Source of the DNA: an uncultured Hyphomonas sp.
GTDB lineage: Bacteria; Pseudomonadota; Alphaproteobacteria; Caulobacterales; Hyphomonadaceae
Assembly: GCF_963677035.1 (NCBI RefSeq)
Contig: NZ_OY781472.1
Coordinates: 434,001 to 498,000 of the forward strand
Direction of reading: 5' to 3'
Length of the DNA stretch: 64,000 bases
A model generated the notes under the pieces. That model had not been told where the DNA came from. It saw only the letters and a program-made list of their open reading frames with translations, and did no database searches. The position numbers and the translations under genes are program-made. Positions 1-8,172 of the stretch are shown in pieces. Position 1 is the stretch's first letter. Each line of letters starts with the position of its first letter.

Positions 1-286
1 ACAGCTTCGTCACAGCGTCGGAGATCGTGACGATCCCGCGTGCGTCGAAGTTCTCTGCGGTCATCGTGGTGACTGGCGACGCCGTTTCACCCTGCAGAAT
101 CGAACCGGTAACAACAACCGTATCCTGACGTGATTCAGTCTCATCCCCATCGGTCGTTACGGTCTCAACCGTTTCGTCGACGACGACTTCCTGGGCAACG
201 GCGAGCAAGCTCGCCTGCGCCATAAATGCTGCGCCCGCAAAGACGGACGAAGCAAGCAGGCGGGACTTCATGGATTTCCCGTTCAC
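1..286 (-). CDS. TonB-dependent receptor, N-terminal part (cut by window edge)
   Basis: About 95 residues of an outer-membrane TonB-dependent receptor, which would import a siderophore, vitamin or sugar; the substrate cannot be told. The start is taken as a GTG at 286 because GGAGG lies seven bases upstream of it; the in-frame ATG at 271 has no such site. A signal peptide follows (MKSRLLASSVFAGAAF, then an Ala-rich cleavage area near AVAQE). Next come an acidic Thr/Val/Asp-rich stretch and the opening of the plug domain, recognisable from VVVTGS and FDARGIVTISDAV. The beta-barrel lies outside the window. The identification is good for the family; nothing visible points to a specific ligand. 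Confidence 0.85.
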   Translation of the reverse strand, partial: MNGKSMKSRLLASSVFAGAAFMAQASLLAVAQEVVVDETVETVTTDGDETESRQDTVVVTGSILQGETASPVTTMTAENFDARGIVTISDAVTKL

Positions 287-443
287 TATAGTACCTCCAA
301 TAATTGAATTGCGCCAATCATCTCATCTGGCGCGTGTCCGGACCCCTGAAATCCGAACTTAGGCATATCGATAAGACTCTCGTCACCGCAGCGTCAACGC
401 ATCGTTACTGTTCTGTCATCGAAAGAATGGCGGGTGTTGTTTA

Positions 444-466
444 TTTGCCTCAGTCTGAGAGGCAAA
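444..466 (-). terminator. Hairpin just after the DUF3667 gene, terminator-like
   Basis: A perfect 8-bp inverted repeat (TTTGCCTC / GAGGCAAA, 7-nt loop) begins six bases beyond the stop codon of the leftward DUF3667 gene. It is followed on the minus strand by an A/T-rich tract but not by a clean U-run, so termination is probable but not certain. Confidence 0.5.
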
Positions 467-471
467 TGGGG

Positions 472-1560
472 TCAAGTAAGCAGAAAACTGAGGATAACCA
501 GCCCGAGCGCCAGCAGAAAAAGCACGGTTATGCCAAGAATTAGCAAAATGGAGGTACGAAGCGCCGCCATGAAAAAGCCGGTTCCGTAGGTGACGCGAAG
601 CTGCCGATGCAGGTACCAGATCCCCCAGATTGTGCCGGCAAGAGACAGCCAGCCGGGTCCGATATGCAGAATTGCAACGACCAGTAGCAACAGAGTCGCC
701 AGACCGTAGAGAAATGTCTGGAAATGCAAAGCGACGATCACATGATCGTAGACATATACCTTGCGGTGCCAGACGTAGATGACCGTCAGCATCAATGCCA
801 GAAGCGGCATGAACATCAGGCTGAACCGGGGCGCCCACTCCCGGAACCGGGCCGCGAAACGGTCCTGATTTTCGAATACCCGGGCAAACTGGTCGCCCGC
901 CGCCTGGAGTGTCTGGGCCCCGACGGGCGAGGCATCGGGGTCGATGGCCTGGTCGATCATGCCGTGAAGGGCCTCGCGGTCCACGGTCCCGTCTTCGCGG
1001 ACGAAGGCCACCTGTTCGCCGGATTCAAGGCGGGCGAGCGCCGATTCCAGCCCTGCCCTGCCGTCCGGTGACAGGTCATCACGCTGAAGCCTGACTTTCA
1101 GCTCCTCAATAGCCGTCTCACGGTCTGTCTGGGAGAGCTCCACACCGCCCCCCGGATTCAGCGACCAGTCGGCATACCAGCCCAACCGGTCGCCCAGGCC
1201 GAACAGGGTGAGGAAGAACAGCACCGAAGCCAGCAGGAACATGCGGAATGGCGGCACGTAGCGCGCGCGCTGGCCGTCCAGATAGTTCCGCGTCATCCGG
1301 CCCGGGCGGAACATCAGCATCGGCACGGACCGCAACAGCCGGCTGTCCAGCGCAAACGTGTCCGCAAGGCTGGAGGCAACGAGGCTGAAGAATGGCCGGT
1401 GGAAGTTCGAGGCAAGCTGGCCGCAATGGGTGCAGTAGCGATCCATCACCACCGTGCCGCAATTCCGGCACGGCTCACCCGGCGGCTGAACCTTATGGTG
1501 TTCGCCGGATGTCAGGCCGCCAAGGGAGGCCGCGCCAGCGGCTTCCATGTCGTGGCTCAT
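472..1560 (-). CDS. DUF3667 family zinc-ribbon membrane protein
   Basis: A 362-residue inner-membrane protein of unknown function. Residues about 33-49 carry a CxxCG...YCxHCGQ zinc ribbon, then a conserved soluble part (PGRMTRNYLDGQRARYVPPFRMFL) leading into the first membrane segment near residue 110. A soluble acidic/Arg-rich loop follows, and four hydrophobic segments fill the C-terminal 120 residues. This order of zinc ribbon, PGR...YxxGxRxxYxxPxxxF motif and C-terminal helices is the DUF3667 pattern. A GGGGGAGG site precedes the ATG. The start lies 26 bp past the stop of the peptide-binding protein upstream, so the two may be co-transcribed. Confidence 0.8.
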   Translation of the reverse strand: MSHDMEAAGAASLGGLTSGEHHKVQPPGEPCRNCGTVVMDRYCTHCGQLASNFHRPFFSLVASSLADTFALDSRLLRSVPMLMFRPGRMTRNYLDGQRARYVPPFRMFLLASVLFFLTLFGLGDRLGWYADWSLNPGGGVELSQTDRETAIEELKVRLQRDDLSPDGRAGLESALARLESGEQVAFVREDGTVDREALHGMIDQAIDPDASPVGAQTLQAAGDQFARVFENQDRFAARFREWAPRFSLMFMPLLALMLTVIYVWHRKVYVYDHVIVALHFQTFLYGLATLLLLVVAILHIGPGWLSLAGTIWGIWYLHRQLRVTYGTGFFMAALRTSILLILGITVLFLLALGLVILSFLLT

Positions 1561-1585
1561 GCTGCCTCCCCCTGTTCAGCAACAC

Positions 1586-3214
1586 CTATTCCGCGGGCTT
1601 TATACTCTTTCTGCACATAAAGCGCGAGCGGTGCTGGTCCTTCGCATTGTCCTCGAACCCGGTCAGATCCGGGCTCACGAGGTTCTTGGTCACCTGGAAC
1701 CACATCGGCGTGATCGGATAGTCGTTCAGCATCAGGCCTTCCGCCTCGGCAAACGTCTCAGCCCGTTTCTTCAGGTCGAGTTCGCTGTTCGAGCGTGTGA
1801 GCAGCGCATCGTATTCCGGGTTGTTATAGTTGCCGTAGTTCTGCTGGCCGGTGTCCGATTTCAGCAGGTAGAGGAAGTTGATCGGATCGTCGAAGTCCGC
1901 GACCCAGGCGGCATCGGCGACCTGGAAGTCCGACTGGCGCAGGCGCGCATACAGCACTTTGGTGTCCTGCTTCACGATGGTCGGCTTCACCCAGGGGGCA
2001 ATCTCGGCCCAGTTTGCCTGCGCCACCGGGGCGACCTTCGGATTATCGTCCGTCGAGCGGTGGATGTATTCGAATGCCAGCGGATTGTCCGGCCCGTATC
2101 CGGCCTCTTCGAGAAGGCGCTTGGCTTCTGCGAGGCGCTCCTGGCGCGGCATGTCTTCCCACTCCACATGCGGACGCGGCGCATCATAATTGTCGATCCC
2201 CGGCGGCACCATGGAATAGGCTGGCACATAGCCTGGCGTAAGCACGCTTTTCACCATGAACTCCCGGTCGAGCGCCATCGAGAGCGCCTTGCGCACGCGC
2301 ACATCATCGAACGGAGCGTTCTGGGAATTGAACACCCAGTATGTCGTGATCAGGGCCGGCGTGGTGTGGACCCAGCCTGGCAGCTTGGCTTCGATTTCGG
2401 CTTGCCGGGCACCGTCAAACGCATTGTTGAGGTCCAGTTCACCCGCCTGGATCTTGTTCTCCACAGATGTCAGGTCTTCCAGTTCAAAATAGACCACGCG
2501 GTCGAAACAGGCATCCTCCGCGCCGAAGCCGGTCGGGTTCTTGTCGGCGACGAGCTGGTCACCGGTCCGCCAGTAAACCAGCTTGTACGGGCCGTTCACC
2601 ACGATGTTGTCAGGCTGAATCCAGGCATCGCCATAAGTCTCGATGGCCTGGCTCGGCACCGGATAGGTCGTGTAGTGGGTCAGCAGGCCCGGCAGATACG
2701 GCGCCGGATATTCCAGTGTCAGTTCCAGCGTCTTGTCATCGATGGCGCGGACGCCCAGTTCTTCCGGCGGCAGCTCGCCCCGATTGATCTCGCCGGCATT
2801 CTTGATGAGGTAGAGCAGCGAGGCATATTGCGACGCCACTTCCACAGACTGGATACGGCGCAGGGCATACACGAAGTCATCCGCCACGACCGGATTGCCA
2901 TCGGACCAGTTGTAATCCCCGAGATGGAAGGTCCAGACGAGGCCGTCCGGGCTTGTTTCCCAGCTGGTGGCCATGCCGGGCTGCGGGCGGCCGTCCGGGC
3001 CATCGGTCGTCAGGCCGATGAACATGTCGCCGATGATGATGTTCTCCCACTGGGCCGAGGATTTGTGCGGATCCAGCGTGTCGACCTTGGCCGAGATGCC
3101 GCGGCGCAGCGTCGGGACATCCTCGGTGGCCCCTCCGCCGCCGCCTCCGCAGGCAGCGAGAATAAGGGCCATTGCGCCGGCGGCCATCAGGCGCGGCATA
3201 CGGGAGAAGATCAT
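1586..3214 (-). CDS. Peptide ABC transporter substrate-binding lipoprotein (OppA/DppA family, SBP_bac_5)
   Basis: Periplasmic solute-binding protein of the oligopeptide family, 542 residues from the chosen start. The ATG at 3214 is preferred because AGGAG lies seven bases upstream; the ATG at 3220 sits only one base from it. The N-terminus is a lipoprotein signal with the lipobox LAAC and a poly-Gly stretch. The body has the family features: TLDPHKSSAQWE near the start, WTFHLGDYNWSDGNPV (the xTFxLRxxxxWSDGxP motif) and VRKALSMALDREFMV. No permease or ATPase genes are adjacent, so this is an orphan binding protein; partner genes must be elsewhere. The downstream DUF3667 gene is close enough to share its transcript. 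Confidence 0.9.
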   Translation of the reverse strand: MIFSRMPRLMAAGAMALILAACGGGGGGATEDVPTLRRGISAKVDTLDPHKSSAQWENIIIGDMFIGLTTDGPDGRPQPGMATSWETSPDGLVWTFHLGDYNWSDGNPVVADDFVYALRRIQSVEVASQYASLLYLIKNAGEINRGELPPEELGVRAIDDKTLELTLEYPAPYLPGLLTHYTTYPVPSQAIETYGDAWIQPDNIVVNGPYKLVYWRTGDQLVADKNPTGFGAEDACFDRVVYFELEDLTSVENKIQAGELDLNNAFDGARQAEIEAKLPGWVHTTPALITTYWVFNSQNAPFDDVRVRKALSMALDREFMVKSVLTPGYVPAYSMVPPGIDNYDAPRPHVEWEDMPRQERLAEAKRLLEEAGYGPDNPLAFEYIHRSTDDNPKVAPVAQANWAEIAPWVKPTIVKQDTKVLYARLRQSDFQVADAAWVADFDDPINFLYLLKSDTGQQNYGNYNNPEYDALLTRSNSELDLKKRAETFAEAEGLMLNDYPITPMWFQVTKNLVSPDLTGFEDNAKDQHRSRFMCRKSIKPAE

Positions 3215-3553
3215 GCACATACTCCTAGGTGTCTCTTTATCTGCACCATTTGCTGCCAGATGAGAGCTCAATTGGAAAGACTTTGCTGATTTTGATTAAA
3301 CTGAAGCCGGGTTTGCCGCAAATGGGGGACGATCTTCGCCCTGTTGCCCCGGGATGTCTTTGAAAATGCCCGGTGACAGGTCGGTCATCGTGTTTCACGG
3401 GCAATAACTGTCCATTCTGTTGAACTTTCCCGCCGCTTTCGCATATCCGGACATATAGAAGACGTCACCGGAAGGAACGCCGTCATCGCCGGGAACAAAG
3501 ACAAGAGTGAAGCCGCCAGCAAACGCTCGAAGCGGGAAAGACTGAAGCTGGCG
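3215..3553. other. 339-bp intergenic region between divergent oppA-like and mscS genes
   Basis: This gap must hold the promoters of both divergent genes. No convincing operator, hairpin or RNA gene was seen. The mscS reading frame stays open into the right half of it (back to about 3415) without an ATG, so some of it could be coding if a rare start codon is used. Confidence 0.5.
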
Positions 3554-4522
3554 ATGCGGATCCGCTGGCTGAAGCGCGCGCGTCCCCCTGCCCTGTTCGC
3601 CCTGATGGGCGCCGCAATCCTGTCCGTTCCGCACACGGGCCTGGCGCCAGACTGGGACAAGCTTGGCAACTGGCCGGATATCCTGGCCTCGATCTGTTTT
3701 ATCGCCGCCACCGGCTGGGCCATCGGCACGCTGGTCGACGGGCTGATGAAGCGGCGGCTGGCGCGGCTGAATTTCAATCAGATTGACAATCTGAAAGCGC
3801 GCAAAACCGCGACGCGCCTGGATGTGGTCCGGCGGATCTGGGTTGTCACGGTCGGCATTGTCACCGTCGCCGCGGCCCTGACCGTCATTCCGGGCGTCAA
3901 GCAGTTCGGTGTCAGCCTGTTCGCCTCCGCCGGGATCGCCGGCATCGCGGTCGGCATTGCCGCCCGCCCGGTACTGTCGAACCTGATCGCCGGCCTTCAG
4001 ATCGCCTTCACCCAACCGATCAGGCTAGACGACGCGGTGGTGCTGGAAGACGAGTGGGGCTGGATCGAGGAGATCGGTCTCTTCTACGTCGTGGTCCGCA
4101 TCTGGGACTGGCGGCGCCTGATCCTGCCGGTTTCCTATTTCATCGAACAGCCTTTCCAGAACTGGACGCACAAGTCGGCCAGCATCATCGGCAGCGTTTT
4201 CTGGTCGCTGGATTACCGGGCGCCGGTGGCCGACATGCGGGACAAGCTGGTGGAAATCTGCCGCGCCACGCCGCTATGGGATGGTGACGTCGTGAACCTG
4301 CAGGTAACGGATACGGGCATGAATACGATCCGCATACGGGCGCTGGCGAGCGCGCGGAACTCCCCTGACGCATGGGACCTGCGCTGCTTCATCCGTGAAA
4401 AGATGATTATCTGGCTGCAGGAAAATCACCCTGAAGCCCTGCCCCGGGTCCGCAATGAACTCGACACCCTGCCCGAAGGCGCCTTCGATGGGCGGGCGGT
4501 TCAGGCGGGGCGGATGGAATAG
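3554..4522 (+). CDS. Mechanosensitive ion channel family protein (MscS-like)
   Basis: A 322-residue small-conductance mechanosensitive channel homologue of the inner membrane. Two hydrophobic segments occupy residues 13-60, another lies at about 95-112, and the pore-lining helix is the Gly/Ala-rich stretch FASAGIAGIAVGIAARPVLS followed by the beta-domain start (LIAGLQIAFTQPIRLDDAVV). The C-terminal alpha/beta domain ends near residue 300. The start is uncertain: ATG 3554 has no strong Shine-Dalgarno sequence and the frame is open upstream. Its 3' end overlaps the convergent small gene at 4501 by 22 bp. Confidence 0.85.
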   Translation: MRIRWLKRARPPALFALMGAAILSVPHTGLAPDWDKLGNWPDILASICFIAATGWAIGTLVDGLMKRRLARLNFNQIDNLKARKTATRLDVVRRIWVVTVGIVTVAAALTVIPGVKQFGVSLFASAGIAGIAVGIAARPVLSNLIAGLQIAFTQPIRLDDAVVLEDEWGWIEEIGLFYVVVRIWDWRRLILPVSYFIEQPFQNWTHKSASIIGSVFWSLDYRAPVADMRDKLVEICRATPLWDGDVVNLQVTDTGMNTIRIRALASARNSPDAWDLRCFIREKMIIWLQENHPEALPRVRNELDTLPEGAFDGRAVQAGRME

Positions 4523-4779
4523 ACGGCGGTCGCGCTCATCACGACCTGGCCATCGATCGTAGCGGACCCACCGGCGAACAGGATGGTGCGTGTGCGCCGG
4601 TCGATCCGGGTGTCGAAACCGGCCCGGGATGCATCGTCGAACCGGGCGGAGACATCCACCGTCACCGAAACAAGATCCACATGCGACGGGGCGCAGAGCT
4701 CTTCCGCTGCGGCCCGGATGGCCGACATCAGGTCCAGCGCAAGTTTCTCATCCGCCTGAAGCGTCGCAGTCGCCGTCAT
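4501..4779 (-). CDS. Small hotdog-like hypothetical protein
   Basis: A 92-residue protein. ATG 4779 is chosen because AGGGGA lies about ten bases upstream and the longer reading has no sensible N-terminus. The second half (TVDVSARFDD...TRTILFAGGSATIDGQVVMSATAVYSI) has the alternating beta pattern and the ...G.....DG..V..A.AVY.. ending of thioesterase-superfamily hotdog proteins, but it is much shorter than a full hotdog domain (about 120-140 residues) and lacks its N-terminal catalytic part. It may be a truncated or divergent PaaI-type relative; function unknown. Confidence 0.55.
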   Translation of the reverse strand: MTATATLQADEKLALDLMSAIRAAAEELCAPSHVDLVSVTVDVSARFDDASRAGFDTRIDRRTRTILFAGGSATIDGQVVMSATAVYSIRPA

Positions 4780-4837
4780 GTGTGCAAATTCCCCTGTTCG
4801 TTCGCTTTTCCATAAACAGGGCGGGCGCGAAGGGAAA

Positions 4838-4870
4838 GGGCCAGACTGCCGGGAGGTGGCAGCCTGGCCC
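4838..4870. other. Strong imperfect hairpin
   Basis: GGGCCAG and CTGCC (4838-4850) are complementary, with one unpaired base on each arm, to GGCAG and CTGGCCC (4858-4870), enclosing a 7-nt loop. On the minus strand the loop reads ACCTCCC, which resembles an anti-Shine-Dalgarno sequence. It lies about 60 bases ahead of the small leftward gene that starts at 4779. It could be a terminator (only a short U tract follows on either strand) or a 5'-leader structure. Confidence 0.45.
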
Positions 4871-4976
4871 TTGGGTAGATCGATACGTCTGTCTGTTTGA
4901 GGGGGGGACGCCAGACGTATCTGAGCGTTTACGCAGCAAGGCGCCGGCTGGATCACCCGGATTTGTCATTTTTCGC

Positions 4977-5003
4977 AAAAAAAAGCCGCCCGGGCGGGGC
5001 GGC
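4977..5003 (-). terminator. Rho-independent terminator of the 5029-5469 gene
   Basis: On the minus strand a 6-bp GC stem (GCCGCC / GGCGGC, extendable in the loop) is followed by eight U residues (plus-strand A run at 4977-4984). It starts 26 bp past the stop codon of the leftward gene. Confidence 0.8.
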
Positions 5004-5028
5004 ATTTGTTCCTGGTTTTCCAGGCGGG

Positions 5029-5469
5029 TCAGGCAGCCCTGGTGTCGCTGTCATCGGCCGTGATGTCACCGTCGAGGTCCGAGCCGATCAGGTCGCCGAG
5101 ATGGCCGAACCCGGTAAGGCCGTGAACCTCTTCCATATGGGCGGAGATCGCCGGGAGCAGCGCGCCGATATGCTGGTGGTCCAGCCCGATGGCGTGGAGG
5201 GCCGTGATCATTTCACGCGCAACACGGCGCTTGCCGCCGGGAGTCTGCTCGATCATGCGGGCGATCTCGCCAACCGGGGCGCCGATTTCGCTGCCGGTCC
5301 GGGCCGAAAGCGCGCGGGCACCGGGAAGCGTCGTAAACATGGCAGACGCAAAGGGAGACGCCTGACGCTCAGCCGCGTTAAGCACGATGCCGAGGGCCGC
5401 CCTTGCATCAGGCTCCGCAAGGCCGCTGGATTTCGCGATGTGCGCCGTAAGATCATTCATCATTGGCAT
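5029..5469 (-). CDS. Hypothetical protein, mostly helical
   Basis: A 146-residue soluble protein that I do not recognise. ATG 5469 is preferred: AGGAG sits five bases before it, whereas the in-frame GTG at 5475 overlaps that same AGGAG. It is predicted to be largely alpha-helical (many Ala, Leu, Glu) with an acidic tail (LDGDITADDSDTRAA) and no signal peptide or membrane segment. The ..GEIARMIEQTPGG.. and ...LPAISAHMEEVHGLTGFGHLGDLIG part vaguely resembles DUF937/DUF2780-type small proteins, without enough identity to claim membership. It has its own terminator, so it is probably a single-gene unit. Confidence 0.6.
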   Translation of the reverse strand: MPMMNDLTAHIAKSSGLAEPDARAALGIVLNAAERQASPFASAMFTTLPGARALSARTGSEIGAPVGEIARMIEQTPGGKRRVAREMITALHAIGLDHQHIGALLPAISAHMEEVHGLTGFGHLGDLIGSDLDGDITADDSDTRAA

Positions 5470-5659
5470 AGGCACTCCTGAGATTAACGGCCCTGGGAGG
5501 GTCCATTAACCGGCCACAGCCTTTCTGTTTGGTTACCGGATGGGCGAAATTCCAAAGATCGCCGTAAGGACTGGTTAAGACTCTCCGCCACGCCGCACCG
5601 GCCGCATTTACAAACCTGCCCGGTCGGCCACTATGAAAGCTGACAGGGGGAGAGTTTCC

Positions 5660-6655
5660 ATGATCCGGATCGGCATTCTCGGGGCGGCAAAGATTGCGCC
5701 GCCAGCGATCATCGAACCTGCCCGCCGCCGGACAGACTGCCGCGTTGTCGCCGTGGCGGCGCGCGATGCCAGCCGCGCGGCTGCCTACGCCGCCGAACAC
5801 CAGATCCAGCATGTGGCAGACAGCTATGACGCGCTGATCGCCCGCAGCGACATCGACCTGATCTACAATGCCCTGCCCCCGAACCGGCATGCCGACCTCA
5901 GCATCGCCGCGCTCAGGGCCGGCAAGGCCGTGCTGTGCGAAAAGCCGTTCGCGATGAATGCCGGCGAAGCGGCCGCCATGCAGCAGGCGGCAGAAGAGAC
6001 CGGCCGCCCCCTGCTGGAGGCATTCCATTACCGCTTCCACCCGGCCTTCGTTCACGCCCTCGGCCATGTCCGCAGCGGGCATGTCGGGAAAATCCTGTCG
6101 ATGGAGGCAGATTTTTCGGTCGCCATCCCCTACCGGCCCGGCGAACTGCGCCACACGCTGGAGACCGGCGGCGGCGCGCTGATGGATCTCGGCTGTTATT
6201 GTATCCACATGGTACGGACCATGGCAGGCACCGAGCCCGCCGTTGCGTCCGCCGAGTGCCATTGCGACCGGCCGAACGTCGATATCTCGACGCATGCGCG
6301 GCTGGTCTTTCCGGGCGATGTGACCGCTTCGATCATGACTTCCATGTCGGAGACCGTGACACGGCGCATCCATCTGCATGTCGAGGGCACCAAAGGCTCA
6401 TTGACCTTCAACAATCCGATCCACCCGCATCGCGGGCACACAATCACCCTCCAACAGCATGGCCAGCCGGACCGGACGGAGACGATTCCCGGTGACACCA
6501 CCTATGACCACCAGCTGGCACATATGGTGGACGTGCTGGCCGGGCGGGCGGAACCGCTGACCGGCGGGACCGACGCGGTGGCCAACATGCGCGTGATCGA
6601 CGCGATTTATCGCAGCGCAGGCCTTTCCCCGCGCGGCAGCGAACTGGTCTCTTGA
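5660..6655 (+). CDS. Gfo/Idh/MocA family NAD(P)-dependent oxidoreductase
   Basis: A 331-residue sugar- or inositol-type dehydrogenase. ATG 5660 follows GGGGGAGAG at five bases and directly opens the Rossmann fold (MIRIGILGAAKIAPPAI). The family hallmarks are present: the DIDLIYNALPPNRHADLSI strand-helix, the cofactor/catalytic ALRAGKAVLCEKPF motif (EKP, about residues 98-104) and LLEAFHYRFHPAF. The C-terminal half is the GFO_IDH_MocA_C-type sheet domain. The AKIA opening and LMDLGCYCIHMVR resemble the trans-dihydrodiol dehydrogenase/glucose-fructose-oxidoreductase branch. The substrate cannot be inferred because the neighbours are unrelated. Confidence 0.9.
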   Translation: MIRIGILGAAKIAPPAIIEPARRRTDCRVVAVAARDASRAAAYAAEHQIQHVADSYDALIARSDIDLIYNALPPNRHADLSIAALRAGKAVLCEKPFAMNAGEAAAMQQAAEETGRPLLEAFHYRFHPAFVHALGHVRSGHVGKILSMEADFSVAIPYRPGELRHTLETGGGALMDLGCYCIHMVRTMAGTEPAVASAECHCDRPNVDISTHARLVFPGDVTASIMTSMSETVTRRIHLHVEGTKGSLTFNNPIHPHRGHTITLQQHGQPDRTETIPGDTTYDHQLAHMVDVLAGRAEPLTGGTDAVANMRVIDAIYRSAGLSPRGSELVS

Positions 6656-6745
6656 AAACCGTCAGAAGCCTTGATATCCAGCAGATATTGCAACAGGCGC
6701 TGAGCGCGGTCCCGCATCCAAGGCGAGGCAACCGCGGCGCAGGAT

Positions 6746-6784
6746 AAGTCCTGTGTGCGACGCCTTCGGGCCCCTCCAGGACTT
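6746..6784 (+). promoter_or_regulatory. Inverted repeat in the tnaA leader (possible attenuator)
   Basis: AAGTCCTG (6746-6753) and CAGGACTT (6777-6784) are a perfect 8-bp inverted repeat. Between them GCC-TTCG-GGC forms a nested stem with a stable UUCG tetraloop, and TTTTAA follows. The whole structure ends 23 bases before the tnaA ATG, where it could terminate or pause transcription. This is an inference from sequence only. Confidence 0.4.
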
Positions 6785-6788
6785 TTAA
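6753..6788 (+). CDS. Possible 11-codon leader peptide upstream of tnaA
   Basis: GTG at 6753, with AGGA eight bases before it, opens a short frame MCDAFGPLQDF that stops at TAA 6786-6788. It is embedded in the inverted repeat described for 6746-6784. Tryptophanase operons of enteric bacteria are controlled by a leader peptide (TnaC) that contains a key Trp; this frame has no Trp, so if real it would work differently. It may be a chance frame. Confidence 0.25.
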   Translation: MCDAFGPLQDF

Positions 6789-6807
6789 CAAGCCCGGAGT
6801 GAGTCAT

Positions 6808-8172
6808 ATGAAAACCATCATCGAACCTTTCCGCATCAAATCGGTCGAACCGATCCGCATGACCACGCGTGAGGAACGCGCAGACCTGCTGAAGGCCGCG
6901 AAATACAATCTCTTCAAACTGCATTCGGACGATGTGATCATCGACCTGCTGACTGATAGCGGCACGTCCGCCATGAGCGCCGCGCAATGGGGCGCGGTAA
7001 TGACGGGCGACGAAAGCTATGCCGGGGCGCCCAGCTTCTACCGGTTCGAAGCGGCCGTCCGGAACCTGATGGACTTCAAGCACATCATCCCGACCCACCA
7101 GGGCCGCGCCGCCGAACACCTGTTGTTCAACCTGATCGCCAAACCTGGCCACATCATCCCCTCGAACACACATTTCGACACGACGCGCGGCAATATCGAG
7201 GCGGCGGGCGCCGAAGCGGTGGACCTGCCGGCCGCAGAAGGCAAGATCCCGTCCCTCGATCATCCGTTCAAGGGCAATATGGATCTTGAAGCATTAGAGA
7301 CCCTGCTCCGCGAAAAGCGCGACTCAGTTCCGGCTGTGATGATGACCATCACGAACAATGCCGGCGGCGGCCAGCCTGCCAGCCTCGAAAACATCCGCGC
7401 CGCGGCCCAGATTGCCCAGCACTACCGCAAGCCCTTCTTCATTGATGGTTGCCGCTTCGCGGAGAACGCCTGGTTCATCAAGCTGCGCGAACCCGGCCAG
7501 CAGGACCGCAGCATCAAAGCCATCATCCACGACATTTTCGAAGTCGCGGACGGCATGACGATGAGCGCCAAGAAAGACGCCTTCGCCAATATTGGCGGCT
7601 GGCTGGCGCTGCGCGACGATGCGCTCGCCGAACGTGCCCGCACGCTGCTGATCCAGACCGAGGGTTTCCCCACCTATGGCGGCCTCGCGGGCCGAGACCT
7701 CGACGCCATCGCGCAAGGTCTCTCGGAGATCATCGACGAGGATTATCTGCGTTACCGTGTCCGGACGAATACCTATATCGCAGAACGGCTGGATGCGATG
7801 GGCGTACCGGTTGTGAAGCCAGCGGGCGGGCATGCCGTGTTCGTGGATGCGCGGGCCTTCCTGTCTCATATTCCGCCGCTGGAATATCCGGGCCAGTCGC
7901 TCGCCTGTGCGCTTTACGAAATGGGCGGTATCCGCGGCTGCGAGATCGGCACGGTGATGTTCGGACGCAAGCCGGACGGCAGCGAAGAGCCCGCGCGGAT
8001 GGATCTCGTACGTCTGGCCATGCCCCGGCGCGTCTACACCCAGTCCCATGCGGACTATATCGTCGAAGTGTTCGAGGAGCTCGCCGCCTCGAAAGACCAG
8101 TTACGCGGCCTGAAGATCGTGAAAGAGCCGCCGATGATGCGGCACTTCACGTCAGAGTTCGAGCCGCTCTAG
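6808..8172 (+). CDS. tnaA: Tryptophanase (tryptophan indole-lyase)
   Basis: PLP-dependent cytosolic beta-eliminating lyase, converting L-tryptophan to indole, pyruvate and ammonia; 454 residues, close to the usual 470. ATG 6808 is chosen since GGAG is eight bases upstream. Visible motifs: DLLTDSGT (45-52), IPTHQGRAAE (94-103), HFDTTRG, TNNAGGGQP, and the PLP lysine in MSAKKDAFANIGG (K256). Tryptophanase is favoured over tyrosine phenol-lyase because the C-terminus has RHFT (H446, equivalent to the Trp-specific His463 of E. coli) and the CEIGTVMFG segment lacks the phenol-lyase substrate arginine. No Mtr/TnaB permease is adjacent. Its stop overlaps that of the convergent gene in a shared CTAG. 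Confidence 0.92.
   Translation: MKTIIEPFRIKSVEPIRMTTREERADLLKAAKYNLFKLHSDDVIIDLLTDSGTSAMSAAQWGAVMTGDESYAGAPSFYRFEAAVRNLMDFKHIIPTHQGRAAEHLLFNLIAKPGHIIPSNTHFDTTRGNIEAAGAEAVDLPAAEGKIPSLDHPFKGNMDLEALETLLREKRDSVPAVMMTITNNAGGGQPASLENIRAAAQIAQHYRKPFFIDGCRFAENAWFIKLREPGQQDRSIKAIIHDIFEVADGMTMSAKKDAFANIGGWLALRDDALAERARTLLIQTEGFPTYGGLAGRDLDAIAQGLSEIIDEDYLRYRVRTNTYIAERLDAMGVPVVKPAGGHAVFVDARAFLSHIPPLEYPGQSLACALYEMGGIRGCEIGTVMFGRKPDGSEEPARMDLVRLAMPRRVYTQSHADYIVEVFEELAASKDQLRGLKIVKEPPMMRHFTSEFEPL

Noticed and set aside
304..543. A 79-codon plus-strand frame at 304-543
   Set aside because: No Shine-Dalgarno, no recognisable product, and it runs across the terminator hairpin and into the opposite-strand DUF3667 gene.
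4838..4870. Riboswitch in front of the small gene at 4501-4779
   Set aside because: The hairpin is strong, but there is no conserved riboswitch core that I can identify and only one stem.
6808..8172. Tyrosine phenol-lyase instead of tryptophanase
   Set aside because: The RHFT His and the CEIG segment fit tryptophanase; the phenol-lyase-specific arginine is not there.
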